Assembly: GCF_012933505.1 (NCBI RefSeq)
Contig: NZ_JABBNB010000024.1
Location: 1 to 64,000, forward strand
DNA length: 64,000 bases
Origin: Gordonia asplenii
Lineage (GTDB): Bacteria > Actinomycetota > Actinomycetes > Mycobacteriales > Mycobacteriaceae
Direction: 5' to 3'
A program made the position numbers and the translations under genes. The notes under the pieces were generated by a model. That model worked only from the letters and a program-made list of their open reading frames with translations, did not search any database and was not told the DNA's origin. Shown piece by piece: positions 7,890-16,059 of this stretch. How positions within the stretch are numbered: the first letter of the stretch is position 1; each line of letters starts with the position of its first letter.

Positions 7890-9425
7890 ATGAGCACATC
7901 GGCACCGAGTACCGACAAGCACCCCATCACCGAGGAATACGACCTCGTCGTCATCGGTGCCGGAATCTCCGGCATCGGTGCCGTGCAGTATTTCCGGGAG
8001 GCATTCCCGAATAGGCGCATCATCGTCTTGGAGGGGCGCTCCAATATCGGTGGGACATGGGACCTGTTCCGCTACCCGGGAATCCGGTCCGATTCGGATC
8101 TGCACACGTTCGGCTACGAATTCAAGCCGTGGGAGGATCGTTCCGCGATCGCCGACGCACCGCTGATTCGAAACTACCTCCGCGACACCGTCGACGAGTT
8201 CGACCTGACCGGCCTGATCGCCCTCCGACACCGGGTCGCGCGGGCGAGCTGGTCGAGCACCGACGCGCGCTGGACGCTGCATGTCGAGGTCGTCGACGCC
8301 GACGGCGCAGTCGTGGCCACCAAGTGCATCAGCACCAACTGGATCTTCGCGGGGACCGGCTACTACCGCTACGACGAGGGCTTCACCCCGCACTTCGACG
8401 GCCGGGAGGATTTCGCCGGCGACATCATTCACCCGCAGCATTGGCCCGAAGACTACGACTACAGCGGCAAGAAGGTCGTGGTGATCGGCAGCGGCGCCAC
8501 CGCGATCACGCTGGTGCCCGCGATGCTGAACGGACCCGGCGCAGCCGCCCACGTGACGATGCTCCAGCGCACCCCGACCTATGTGCTGCCCTTCCCGCGC
8601 GTCGACACGCTCGCGCTGAAACTGACCAAGGTCTTCGGCGTACGCCGTGGCTACGCGCTCACCAGGTTCAAGAACGTCTGGATGGACCGCGGCATCGTCA
8701 AGGGACTGCGGACCTTTCCCCGTGCCGGCCGGAGACTGATCCGCTCGGTCAACAAGAAGGCGCTGCCCGCCGGCTACGACGTCGACACGCACTTCAACCC
8801 GCCCTATGATCCGTGGGATCAGCGGCTGTGCATGGCGCCCGACGGCGACTTCTTCGACGTACTCGGCACCGGTGCCGCCTCGGTCGTCACCGACCGTATC
8901 GTCCGCTTCACCGAGACCGGGATCCTGCTGGAATCCGGTGAGCACCTCGACGCCGACGTCATCGTGACCGCGACCGGGCTGGTGATGCGGATGCTCGGCG
9001 GCATCGACATCGTCGTCGACGACGAGCCGGTCGACATCACCAAGTCGGTGGTCTACCGCGGCACGCTGCTGTCCGGGGTCCCGAACCTCGCGATGGCCGT
9101 CGGCTACACGACGTCGTCGTGGACGCTGAAGATCGGCATGCTGTGCCGGTACGTGGTCGGACTGGTCAAGCACATGGACGAACACGGCTACGACACCGCC
9201 CGCGTCGAGCCTGACCCGGCCATGGCGCTTCGCCCGATCATGGACTTGAGCTCGGGCTACGCGCTACGCGCCCGCGCCACCATCCCCAAGCAGGGCGAGG
9301 GGCCGTGGAAGATGTCGATGTCGTACCCGGAGGACGCCAAGCGGCTGCGCGGGCCGCTGCTCGACGCCGCCAACTTGAAGCTGAGCTCCAGCGCGGTTCG
9401 GGCGAGCGAGGTGGCACATGTCTGA
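7890..9425 (+). CDS. Flavin monooxygenase, EthA-like Baeyer-Villiger type
   Basis: A 511-residue class B flavoprotein monooxygenase. The FAD motif GAGISG is at residues 23-28, the BVMO fingerprint FxGxxxHxxxWP is FAGDIIHPQHWP at 175-186, and the NADPH motif GSGATA is at ~200. Segments GGTWDLFRYPGIRSDSD and YNPWDQRLC-like (PYDPWDQRLCMAPDGD) closely resemble mycobacterial EthA as I remember it. It would insert oxygen next to a carbonyl, making an ester or lactone from a ketone. ATG 7890 follows AAGGGA. The 3' end overlaps the hydrolase gene by 8 nt, whose product could open the ester. It is first gene of the rightward operon, with a candidate operator upstream. Confidence 0.88.
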   Translation: MSTSAPSTDKHPITEEYDLVVIGAGISGIGAVQYFREAFPNRRIIVLEGRSNIGGTWDLFRYPGIRSDSDLHTFGYEFKPWEDRSAIADAPLIRNYLRDTVDEFDLTGLIALRHRVARASWSSTDARWTLHVEVVDADGAVVATKCISTNWIFAGTGYYRYDEGFTPHFDGREDFAGDIIHPQHWPEDYDYSGKKVVVIGSGATAITLVPAMLNGPGAAAHVTMLQRTPTYVLPFPRVDTLALKLTKVFGVRRGYALTRFKNVWMDRGIVKGLRTFPRAGRRLIRSVNKKALPAGYDVDTHFNPPYDPWDQRLCMAPDGDFFDVLGTGAASVVTDRIVRFTETGILLESGEHLDADVIVTATGLVMRMLGGIDIVVDDEPVDITKSVVYRGTLLSGVPNLAMAVGYTTSSWTLKIGMLCRYVVGLVKHMDEHGYDTARVEPDPAMALRPIMDLSSGYALRARATIPKQGEGPWKMSMSYPEDAKRLRGPLLDAANLKLSSSAVRASEVAHV

Positions 9426-10362
9426 CCACATCCCCGCCGACCACGTCCCGTCCGACTATGTCACTGACGAGTTCGCGACACTGCGCAGCGGCGTGCGTGT
9501 GTGCTACCGGGTCGACGGTGCACCCGATGCGCCGCCGATCCTGCTGATCGCGGGTCTCGCCGAAGATCTCACCACCTGGTCGCCGCGTTTCGTCACCTCC
9601 CTGGTGACCGTCGGCTACCGGGTGATCCGGCTCGACAACCGTGACTGCGGACGGTCGACCTTCATCGACGCCGCGCCGCCGAACACCCTGCGACAGCTGT
9701 TCGCCCGCCCCCGACGCGACGCCTACACCCTCGCCGACATGGCGGCCGACGCCGTCGCCCTACTCGACCACCTCGACATCGGGGCTGCGCACGTGGTCGG
9801 CCGGTCGATGGGCGGCATGATCGCGCAGACGATCGCGGCCCGGTATCCGGAGCGTGTCGCGACCTTGACGTCGCTGTATTCCACAACGGGCGACAAGAAG
9901 GTCGGGCAGCCGGCGACGTCGACGATGTTGATGCTGGTCAGTCCACCGCCGAAGAACCGCGTCCAGTTCGTCCGGGAACACCTGCGGATGACCGCGCACC
10001 TGGCCGGCGTCGGCTATCCGCTCGACGAGGTGGAGGAGACCGCGCATGCCGTGACCACCTGGAATCGCACCGACGGTGATTCTGCCGCCGGAACCGCCCG
10101 CCAGATCCAGGCGATTCAGGCCTCCGGTGACCGCACCGCCGAGGTGGCGACGATCACCGCCCCGACGCTGATCGTCAACGGCGACCGCGATCTCATCGTC
10201 GCACCGTCGGGCGGGGAGGCCACCGCGGCCGCGATCGGCGACAGCAGGCACATCGTCGTACCGGGGATGGGACATCACCTGCCCGACGCGCTGGCGCTCA
10301 CCATCGCCGATCACGTCGTCGCACACGTCGGAGCCACCACCGGACAGGAGATCGGGAAATGA
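9418..10362 (+). CDS. Alpha/beta-hydrolase (probable ester/lactone hydrolase)
   Basis: A 314-residue alpha/beta-hydrolase. The nucleophile elbow GRSMGG places the catalytic Ser near residue 130, the acid is probably Asp ~258 (NGDRDLIV) and the base His ~286 (GMGHHLP); the oxyanion region is IAGLAEDLTTW. ATG 9418 lies inside the end of the BVMO gene and the stop overlaps the amine oxidase start (ATGA), so the three are translationally coupled. Next to a BVMO, the natural reading is hydrolysis of the ester or lactone it makes. An epoxide or C-C hydrolase role cannot be excluded from sequence. Confidence 0.85.
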   Translation: MSDHIPADHVPSDYVTDEFATLRSGVRVCYRVDGAPDAPPILLIAGLAEDLTTWSPRFVTSLVTVGYRVIRLDNRDCGRSTFIDAAPPNTLRQLFARPRRDAYTLADMAADAVALLDHLDIGAAHVVGRSMGGMIAQTIAARYPERVATLTSLYSTTGDKKVGQPATSTMLMLVSPPPKNRVQFVREHLRMTAHLAGVGYPLDEVEETAHAVTTWNRTDGDSAAGTARQIQAIQASGDRTAEVATITAPTLIVNGDRDLIVAPSGGEATAAAIGDSRHIVVPGMGHHLPDALALTIADHVVAHVGATTGQEIGK

Positions 10363-11810
10363 GCACGGCACGGCGCAGCGCCGACTACGTGATCGTCGGC
10401 GCGGGGGTGTCCGGCCTCACCGCGGCACGACGACTCGCCGGCGCCGGAAAATCTGTGGTCGTCGTCGAAGCGAGTGATCGAGTGGGTGGTCGTACCGTCA
10501 ACCTCGACGTCGGTGACGGCGTGATCACCGAGGGCGGTGGGCAGTGGGTCGGACCCGGTCAGGACAGCGTGCTCGCATTGATCGACGAACTCCGGCTCGA
10601 CACGTTCAAGACATTCGTCGACGGCAAGTCGATCTACCTGCGCAACGGAAAGACGAAGAAGTACGACGGCACGGTCCCGCCGCTGAGCCCGCTGGTACTC
10701 GCCGACTTCGCCCAGCTGCAGATCCGGCTGGAGCGGATGGCCAGGTCCGTGCCGATCGACGAGCCCTGGCGGGCCCGCAAGGCGCGTGCGTGGGACAGCC
10801 GGACCTTCGGACACTGGCTCGACGCCAACGCGTGGACCGACGAGGCGAAGCTGATCCTCACCGTCGCGCTCACCGTGACCAACGCCGAAGACCTGCACAG
10901 CACCTCGATGCTGGTGCAGCTGCAGCGCATCGCCGCGAGCGGCGGACTCAACCACATGATCGAGATCACCGACGGTGCTCAGGAGTCGCGGGTCGTCGGC
11001 GGCTCCGCGCTGATCGCGCAGCGGATGGCCGACGCTCTGGGGCCCGACGTCGTCCTCGACTCTCCGGTCACCGAGATCCGCCAGGACGCCGACGGTGTAC
11101 TCGTCCGGTCCGCCCGGGTCGACGTCGACGCAAAGCGGGTCATCGTCGCGATGTCGCCCGCCGACGTCGGGCGGATCGCCATCGCCGATCTACCGGCGCG
11201 ACGGCGGATGCTGCAACGCCGCCTGTCCGGCGGGTCGGAGAGCAAACTCTTCGCCGTCTACGACACGCCGTTCTGGCGAGAGCAGGGCCTCAACGGCCAG
11301 GCGCTCACCGACCTGCCGATGGCCGGCTACGTCGTCGACAATTCCCCGCCCGACGGCAGTGTCGGAATCCTGCTGACCTTCGTCGGGACCGCCGGAGCCG
11401 GGTACGGGCTGCACTGGCCCGACGCCGTCCTCGACGACCCCGACGCTCGACGCGATGCCTTCCTGCAGGCGCTGACCACGTTGTTCGGGCCGCAGGCCGC
11501 GCATCCGATCGCCTACTTGGAGAAGGATTGGACGCATGAGCCGTGGATCTCGGGCTGCGTCGCGTCACGCCCGCCCGGGTTGCTGACGCAGTACACCGAC
11601 GCCGACCGAACGCCGGTCGGCCGGATTCACTGGGCCGGCACCGAGACGGCCGTGCTGAATCAGGGCTATCTCGACGGCGCGGTCAGTGCGGGTGAGCGAG
11701 CCGCCCGGGAAGTACTCGCGGGCGAATCAGCGCCGTCTCAGGGCGAATCGCGAAGCGCGACCAGTGACAGAGCGGCGACGACGCTGGCCGCATCGTCGGC
11801 CAACGGCTGA
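10359..11810 (+). CDS. Flavin monoamine oxidase family protein
   Basis: A 483-residue flavin amine oxidase. The N-terminal dinucleotide motif VIVGAGVSGLTAARRLAGAG is followed by VVVEASDRVGGRT, and the GGQWVGPGQDSV segment and C-terminal HWAGTETA...GYLDGAVSAGERAA motif are typical of bacterial putrescine/tyramine/cyclohexylamine-type oxidases. It oxidises a primary amine to an imine that hydrolyses to an aldehyde or ketone plus ammonia, with hydrogen peroxide. The covalent-FAD Cys of mammalian MAO is not present at the equivalent WAGTET position. It is the last gene of the BVMO operon. Its last ~24 codons are antisense to the end of the convergent PucR gene. Substrate inferred only from context. 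Confidence 0.85.
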   Translation: MSTARRSADYVIVGAGVSGLTAARRLAGAGKSVVVVEASDRVGGRTVNLDVGDGVITEGGGQWVGPGQDSVLALIDELRLDTFKTFVDGKSIYLRNGKTKKYDGTVPPLSPLVLADFAQLQIRLERMARSVPIDEPWRARKARAWDSRTFGHWLDANAWTDEAKLILTVALTVTNAEDLHSTSMLVQLQRIAASGGLNHMIEITDGAQESRVVGGSALIAQRMADALGPDVVLDSPVTEIRQDADGVLVRSARVDVDAKRVIVAMSPADVGRIAIADLPARRRMLQRRLSGGSESKLFAVYDTPFWREQGLNGQALTDLPMAGYVVDNSPPDGSVGILLTFVGTAGAGYGLHWPDAVLDDPDARRDAFLQALTTLFGPQAAHPIAYLEKDWTHEPWISGCVASRPPGLLTQYTDADRTPVGRIHWAGTETAVLNQGYLDGAVSAGERAAREVLAGESAPSQGESRSATSDRAATTLAASSANG

Positions 11811-12967
11811 GGCAACAGCTGGTCGGCGCGGGTCAAGCGTCGTTCGATGGTGTTGCGATGGGTGAACATCCGCTCGGCGGTGCTCGACCCGTTGAATCGT
11901 TCGCGGACATAGGTCAGCACCGTTTCCCGCAGCACCCGATCGGCGGTCGCGAGGTCACCCAGGGTGTCGGCGACGAACTGATCGGCCTGCGCCATGTCGG
12001 TGGTGAGTACCGCCACCAGGGCGACGTCCTCGTAGCGGACCACCCGGCGGGCGGATCCCACCCGCGCGAGGACGCGCTGCGCCGAGGCGGCGTCGAGGTG
12101 GCTGCGCCGGAATCCGTCCAGGTCGCGTGCGGGGCGGCCGAACGCGACGTGCACGCCGGGAAGCTCGGCCAGCGCCGCCTCGCACCGCTGTACCTGCGGT
12201 GCGACACCGGCGGGCAGCCACAGCCAGAGCGTCGCGGTGCTGGCGTTCAGCGTCAGTCGGCGGGGAGCGTCGCACAGTCGAAGGACCACCTCGGCGGCGG
12301 CGTCGAGGCGGGTGGCGTCGTCGTCGTTCGAGTCGAGCCAGATGATCGCGGCGAGGTGGCTTCCCGCGAGTGAGTAGCCGAGCTGGGTCTCCGCGAGGGT
12401 CCGGCCGATCGGTGCACCTTCGAGCAGCAACTGGACGGTGGCCTGCCGCTGTGCGTTCACGCCGCGCACGAGTTCCGTGCGCTCCTGATCGACGTACGCG
12501 TTGAGTTCCAGGATCGAATCGTCGATGAAAGTCGAAACGGACCGTTCGGACACCTTGATCAACGCGCGGAGTTCGGTGAGATCACTGGTCGCCGCAAAGC
12601 ACCCGTCCACCCAGCGGTCCCACATGGTGTGCTGGGCGCCGCGCCAGGACCCCAGGTCGTTCATATCCATCCCGCGCCGCACCGCGTCGCGGGCGTACTG
12701 CCGGACTCCGGAGTCGACGCACGGCGGCACACGCAGGCCGGGGTCCTGCAGGTTCGACGACAGCCAGTGGAACAGATATGTCTTGCCCATCTGTCGATCG
12801 GCCTGGACGAACTCGGGGTCGTCGACGATCGCGGGGTAGCGGGTGCCCTGTTGGGACGCGAGCTGCAGTTCGTCGATGATCTCGTCGGACGACGCCAGCA
12901 TGCCCTCGGTGACCACCCTGATCAGCTCGCAGATCCGGTCGCTCGGCCGTGTCCAGAGTGGATCCAC
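11738..12967 (-). CDS. PucR-family transcriptional regulator
   Basis: About 409 residues. The C-terminal ~60 residues hold the PucR HTH (TVLTYVRERFNGSSTAERMF followed by THRNTIERRLTRADQLLPQP), and the centre has a GGDEF-like/CdaR sensor-type region (VRYEDVALVAVL). Several GTG codons (12988, 12976, 12967) could start it; 12967 is preferred because AAGGTG lies six bases upstream, but the longer versions cannot be excluded. It follows the TetR gene directly in the same direction. The stop codon lies 73 bp inside the convergent amine oxidase gene. PucR proteins commonly activate nitrogen-compound catabolism, which fits the surrounding amine genes. Confidence 0.8.
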   Translation of the reverse strand: MDPLWTRPSDRICELIRVVTEGMLASSDEIIDELQLASQQGTRYPAIVDDPEFVQADRQMGKTYLFHWLSSNLQDPGLRVPPCVDSGVRQYARDAVRRGMDMNDLGSWRGAQHTMWDRWVDGCFAATSDLTELRALIKVSERSVSTFIDDSILELNAYVDQERTELVRGVNAQRQATVQLLLEGAPIGRTLAETQLGYSLAGSHLAAIIWLDSNDDDATRLDAAAEVVLRLCDAPRRLTLNASTATLWLWLPAGVAPQVQRCEAALAELPGVHVAFGRPARDLDGFRRSHLDAASAQRVLARVGSARRVVRYEDVALVAVLTTDMAQADQFVADTLGDLATADRVLRETVLTYVRERFNGSSTAERMFTHRNTIERRLTRADQLLPQPLADDAASVVAALSLVALRDSP

Positions 12968-12977
12968 AGTCCGCACC

Positions 12978-13661
12978 TTACCGTTCACGCCAGACCGGGC
13001 GAGTGACTTCGCCCGGCTCCCAGTCGGCGCGCGGGATGTCGGCCGGGGCGAACAGCGGGACCTCGTCGAGCGTCGTTTCCCGACCGTCGCGCCGCGCGCG
13101 GACGGCGGCGAGTCCGATGCCGACCAGTTCACGCGAGATGGACGCGACGTCGTCGGCACCGTCGGGCCGATACCACTCGCTCGCACCTGAGCACATGGTG
13201 AGCAGAGCGAGCCGGGTCAGCCGTTGGTTTCCGACGCGGAAGACCCCGTCGTCGACGCCGTCGCGGATCGCGTCGCGCCAGAGGCTCTCATAGTCGTCGC
13301 GCATCGCGATGATCTCGGTGTGGGCGCCGCTGCCGGGCGTCAGGGCACGGATCTCGGTGTCGGCCACCAGGCCGGTCTTGGGGCTGGTGAGGTGTACCCC
13401 GGCCAAACCGCTGATGAGGATCGACAACCGCGCTTCGGGACGGCTGACGCCGACGAGCGCCCTGCGCGTCGCGTCGGTGAGCTTGCGCTGCATCTCCCGC
13501 ATGACGTCGACGAGCAGGGCCTCCTTGTTGTCGACGAAATGGTAGATCCCCGCGTTCGAGACGCCCGCCTCCTTCGCTATCTCACGGATGCTGCTCGCGG
13601 CGTAACCACGACTGGCGAACAGGCCGACGGCGGCTGCCCTGATCCGCGTCTCGGTTTCCAT
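12978..13661 (-). CDS. TetR/AcrR-family repressor
   Basis: A 227-residue TetR regulator. The N-terminal HTH spans residues ~5-50 (AAVGLFASRGYAASSIREIA, then KEAGVSNAGIYHFVDNKEALL), and the rest is an all-helical ligand domain. ATG 13661 has AGAGG six bases upstream; the adjacent in-frame GTG 13664 is an alternative. It is divergent from the permease operon with a 194-bp gap that contains two palindromes, and it is followed closely by the PucR gene. It probably represses the permease-to-aldehyde-dehydrogenase operon and itself. A related palindrome upstream of the BVMO operon suggests that it also controls that operon. Confidence 0.85.
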   Translation of the reverse strand: METETRIRAAAVGLFASRGYAASSIREIAKEAGVSNAGIYHFVDNKEALLVDVMREMQRKLTDATRRALVGVSRPEARLSILISGLAGVHLTSPKTGLVADTEIRALTPGSGAHTEIIAMRDDYESLWRDAIRDGVDDGVFRVGNQRLTRLALLTMCSGASEWYRPDGADDVASISRELVGIGLAAVRARRDGRETTLDEVPLFAPADIPRADWEPGEVTRPVWRER

Positions 13662-13712
13662 CACACACCTCTCAATTGTTGTCTCGCGACGATATGCACC
13701 GATCTTCCGTCA

Positions 13713-13753
13713 CAGTGTTGCACTGACACAAACAGGAGGGTGCAAGATGCACC
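13713..13753. promoter_or_regulatory. Candidate TetR operators between TetR and permease genes
   Basis: Two palindromes lie in the divergent gap 13662-13855: CAGTGTTGCACTG (13713-13725, 5-bp arms) and GGTGCAAGATGCACC (13739-13753, perfect 6-bp arms around AGA). The second matches 11 of 15 positions of the site at 7774 upstream of the BVMO gene. The location is right for control of both the regulator and the permease operon. Confidence 0.45.
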
Positions 13754-13855
13754 TGGTTCCTTGCCGAACGATCGGTAAGCTCAAGTTACCTCGATCACAT
13801 CGATTTCGGGTAATCACCCGGCCCTCCATCGAACGAAAAGACGAAAGAAGCCGCT

Positions 13856-15367
13856 ATGACTCAACAGCGTGCGGATCAGCCGGCGCGTGTCGGCTCGGAT
13901 CTGGACCGGACTCTCGGAGTGCCCCAGATCGTATTCATGGTGGTCGCCATGGCGGCACCGCTCACCGTCTTCGCCGGGCTGATTCCACTGATGCTCGGTA
14001 CCGGCAACGGCATCGGCACACCCGTCGACTTCGTCATCGTCGGCGTGGTGCTCGGATTGTTCACGGTGGGCTACTCGGCGATGACACCCGAGGTCCGCAA
14101 CGCGGGAGCGTTCTACTCCTACATCCAGCGCGGGCTCGGTACCACGGTCGGGCTCGGTGCGGCCGCGCTCGCCGTCGTGACCTACACGCTGCTGATGGTG
14201 GCCGTCTCGGCCTATCTCGGAGCCGCGGCGAGCAACGTCGTCCAGACGTTCGCGGGTGCGTCGGTGCCGTGGTGGATACCCGCGGCGATCGGCCTGGCCG
14301 CCATCGGCTTCCTCGGTTACCGCAACGTCGAACTGAGCGCGCGAGTGCTCGGGGTGCTGCTCGTCGCCGAGATAGCCATCGTCCTCGTCGTCGATCTGGC
14401 CATCGTGCTGCGTGGCGGCGCCGACGGACTGACTGCAAAGCCGCTGACCGTCGACGCTTTCACCGGCGGCGCCACCGGCACCGGCATCATGTTCGCTGTC
14501 TTCGGTTTCGTCGGGTTCGAGGCCACCGCCGTGTTCCGGTCCGAGGCGAAGGATCCCGATCGAACGATCCCGCGGGCCACCTACATCGCCGTCGCGCTCA
14601 TCGCCGTCATCTACGCGTTCTCGTCGTGGGCGATGATCGTCGGACTCGGCGTCGACCATGCCGTCCAAGCGGCGGCCGACGATCCCGAAGGGCTGGCTTC
14701 CGGATTGGCCGCCCAGTTCGTGGGGAAGGCCGCCCACGACGTCGTGCAGGTGCTGCTGGTCACCAGCTTCTTCGCCTGCGTGCTCACCGCGCACAACGTC
14801 GTGTCTCGCTACCTCTTCTCGCTCGGTCGTCAGCGCGCATTGCCCCGCGTGCTCGGCGAGGTGCATCCCGTCCATCGGTCGCCGTCGGCGGCATCGCTGG
14901 TGACCTCCGCGGTCGTCACGGTGGTGTTGGCCGCGATGGCGATCGTCGGACTCGATCCCGTCGTCGAGATCTACGGCTGGTTCGGCGGTGCCGGCACCCT
15001 CGGGCTCATCGTCCTCCTGACACTCGCCTCGCTCGCCGTCGTCGTACATTTCCGCGGTGCATCCCGGCGGCCGGCGTCGATTGGCCCCGCTCGCCAGCGC
15101 TCCCGGCGGCCGGCGTCGATTGGCGCCGCTCGCGGGCGCTCCCGGCGGCCGGTGTCGCTCTGGGCCGGAACCATCGCGCCGACCATCGCCTTCGCTTGTC
15201 TCGCAACGATTCTCGCGCTCGTCGTCGGAAACTTCGAGCTGCTGATCGGCTCACGATGGGGAGCCGACGTGTTCCTCGCGATCATCGCGCTGGCCTTCGT
15301 CGGCGGACTCGGTTGGGCGCTCGCACTGCGTCGCACGCGCCCCGACGTCTTTCAGGCCATCGAATAG
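13856..15367 (+). CDS. APC-superfamily amino acid/amine permease
   Basis: A 503-residue membrane transporter with ~12 helices. The start of TM1 has the APC pattern (GVPQIVFMVVAMAAPLTVFAG), TM3 has GAFYSYIQRGLG, and TM6 has FVGFEATAVFRSEAKDPDRTIPRA, a typical APC consensus. It likely imports an amine or amino acid. Residues ~403-436, in a loop before the last helices, are an unusual Arg/Pro-rich insert of 13-residue repeats (SRRPASIGPARQR type). It is the first gene of a seven-gene operon; the gap to the next gene is 41 bp and later genes overlap. By position it would be the counterpart of PuuP in a gamma-glutamyl amine pathway. Confidence 0.88.
   Translation: MTQQRADQPARVGSDLDRTLGVPQIVFMVVAMAAPLTVFAGLIPLMLGTGNGIGTPVDFVIVGVVLGLFTVGYSAMTPEVRNAGAFYSYIQRGLGTTVGLGAAALAVVTYTLLMVAVSAYLGAAASNVVQTFAGASVPWWIPAAIGLAAIGFLGYRNVELSARVLGVLLVAEIAIVLVVDLAIVLRGGADGLTAKPLTVDAFTGGATGTGIMFAVFGFVGFEATAVFRSEAKDPDRTIPRATYIAVALIAVIYAFSSWAMIVGLGVDHAVQAAADDPEGLASGLAAQFVGKAAHDVVQVLLVTSFFACVLTAHNVVSRYLFSLGRQRALPRVLGEVHPVHRSPSAASLVTSAVVTVVLAAMAIVGLDPVVEIYGWFGGAGTLGLIVLLTLASLAVVVHFRGASRRPASIGPARQRSRRPASIGAARGRSRRPVSLWAGTIAPTIAFACLATILALVVGNFELLIGSRWGADVFLAIIALAFVGGLGWALALRRTRPDVFQAIE
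15063..15165 (+). repeat. In-frame 39-bp tandem repeats inside the permease gene
   Basis: Three units with a period of exactly 39 bp start at 15063, 15102 and 15141 (core CCCGGCGGCCGGCGTCGATT), encoding 13-residue repeats rich in Arg and Pro. Because 39 is a multiple of three the reading frame is kept. The repeat sits in a predicted loop of the transporter. Confidence 0.85.
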
Positions 15368-15408
15368 TCCGACCCGTTACCACTCCCGCTTTCTGAGAGG
15401 AACCACCA

Positions 15409-16059
15409 ATGACTGAAACCGCCACACTTCCGAACCGACCGCCGACGACGGTCTCGATCGTCATCGACGACGACGCCACTCCGATCGTCCGACTGATCGG
15501 CCGCACGCTCGACGCCGCCGCCCGTACCGGCCACGCGTCCGACGTGTTCGACCGCTCGTCCGGCACCGTCGTCGTACGCTCCCACAACACTCCCCAATGC
15601 GCGACCATCGTATTCGACGACGGTCGGGTCACGGTCGCCGGCGGCGTGTCCGGCGAACCCGACGCGACCCTTGTCGTCGACGTCGACAATCGTTTCGCCC
15701 CGCGCACCGAACCGGCAGCCGACTCCGAACTCGCCGACGACGTGCAGCGCGCGCTGCGGCCCGCACCGCCGGCGTGGCGGGACGCGGCAGCCCGGTTCTG
15801 GGCACTCACCCGCGATATCCACGGCATCCCCGACGTCTTGATCGTCACCGTCGACGGCCCGGACGGCCCCGAGCAGGCGCAGTTCGGTGCCGGTCCCGAT
15901 CGGTATCGGATGTCGGGCCGCGCCGACGTCTTGGCCGGGGTGTTCAGCGGTGCCGACTACCTCATCGACGCACTGTCGGCCGGATTGGCCGTGCAGGGCA
16001 CGTTATCGCAGCTGTCGGTGATGACCGCTGCCTCCTGGAAGGTTCGATTCGATGTCTGA
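15409..16059 (+). CDS. Conserved operon protein with possible SCP2-like fold
   Basis: A 216-residue soluble protein with no cysteines. The first half has strand-rich segments (CATIVFDDGRVTVAGG, DATLVVDVDNRF) and the second half ends MSGRADVLAGVFSGADYLID...GTLSQLSVMTAASWKV, a pattern reminiscent of SCP-2 sterol-carrier domains in which a small lipid- or acyl-CoA-binding pocket is capped by helices. This is resemblance only, with no catalytic motif visible. GAGAGG precedes ATG 15409. It overlaps the glutamine-synthetase-like gene by 8 nt, so it is probably made with it. It may be a binding or chaperone protein for the hydrophobic amine or its ligated form. Confidence 0.5.
   Translation: MTETATLPNRPPTTVSIVIDDDATPIVRLIGRTLDAAARTGHASDVFDRSSGTVVVRSHNTPQCATIVFDDGRVTVAGGVSGEPDATLVVDVDNRFAPRTEPAADSELADDVQRALRPAPPAWRDAAARFWALTRDIHGIPDVLIVTVDGPDGPEQAQFGAGPDRYRMSGRADVLAGVFSGADYLIDALSAGLAVQGTLSQLSVMTAASWKVRFDV

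Noticed and set aside
7827..9185. Long open frame antisense to the BVMO gene (452 codons)
   Set aside because: It lies wholly opposite a well-conserved enzyme, has no family pattern, and long antisense frames are expected in high-GC DNA.
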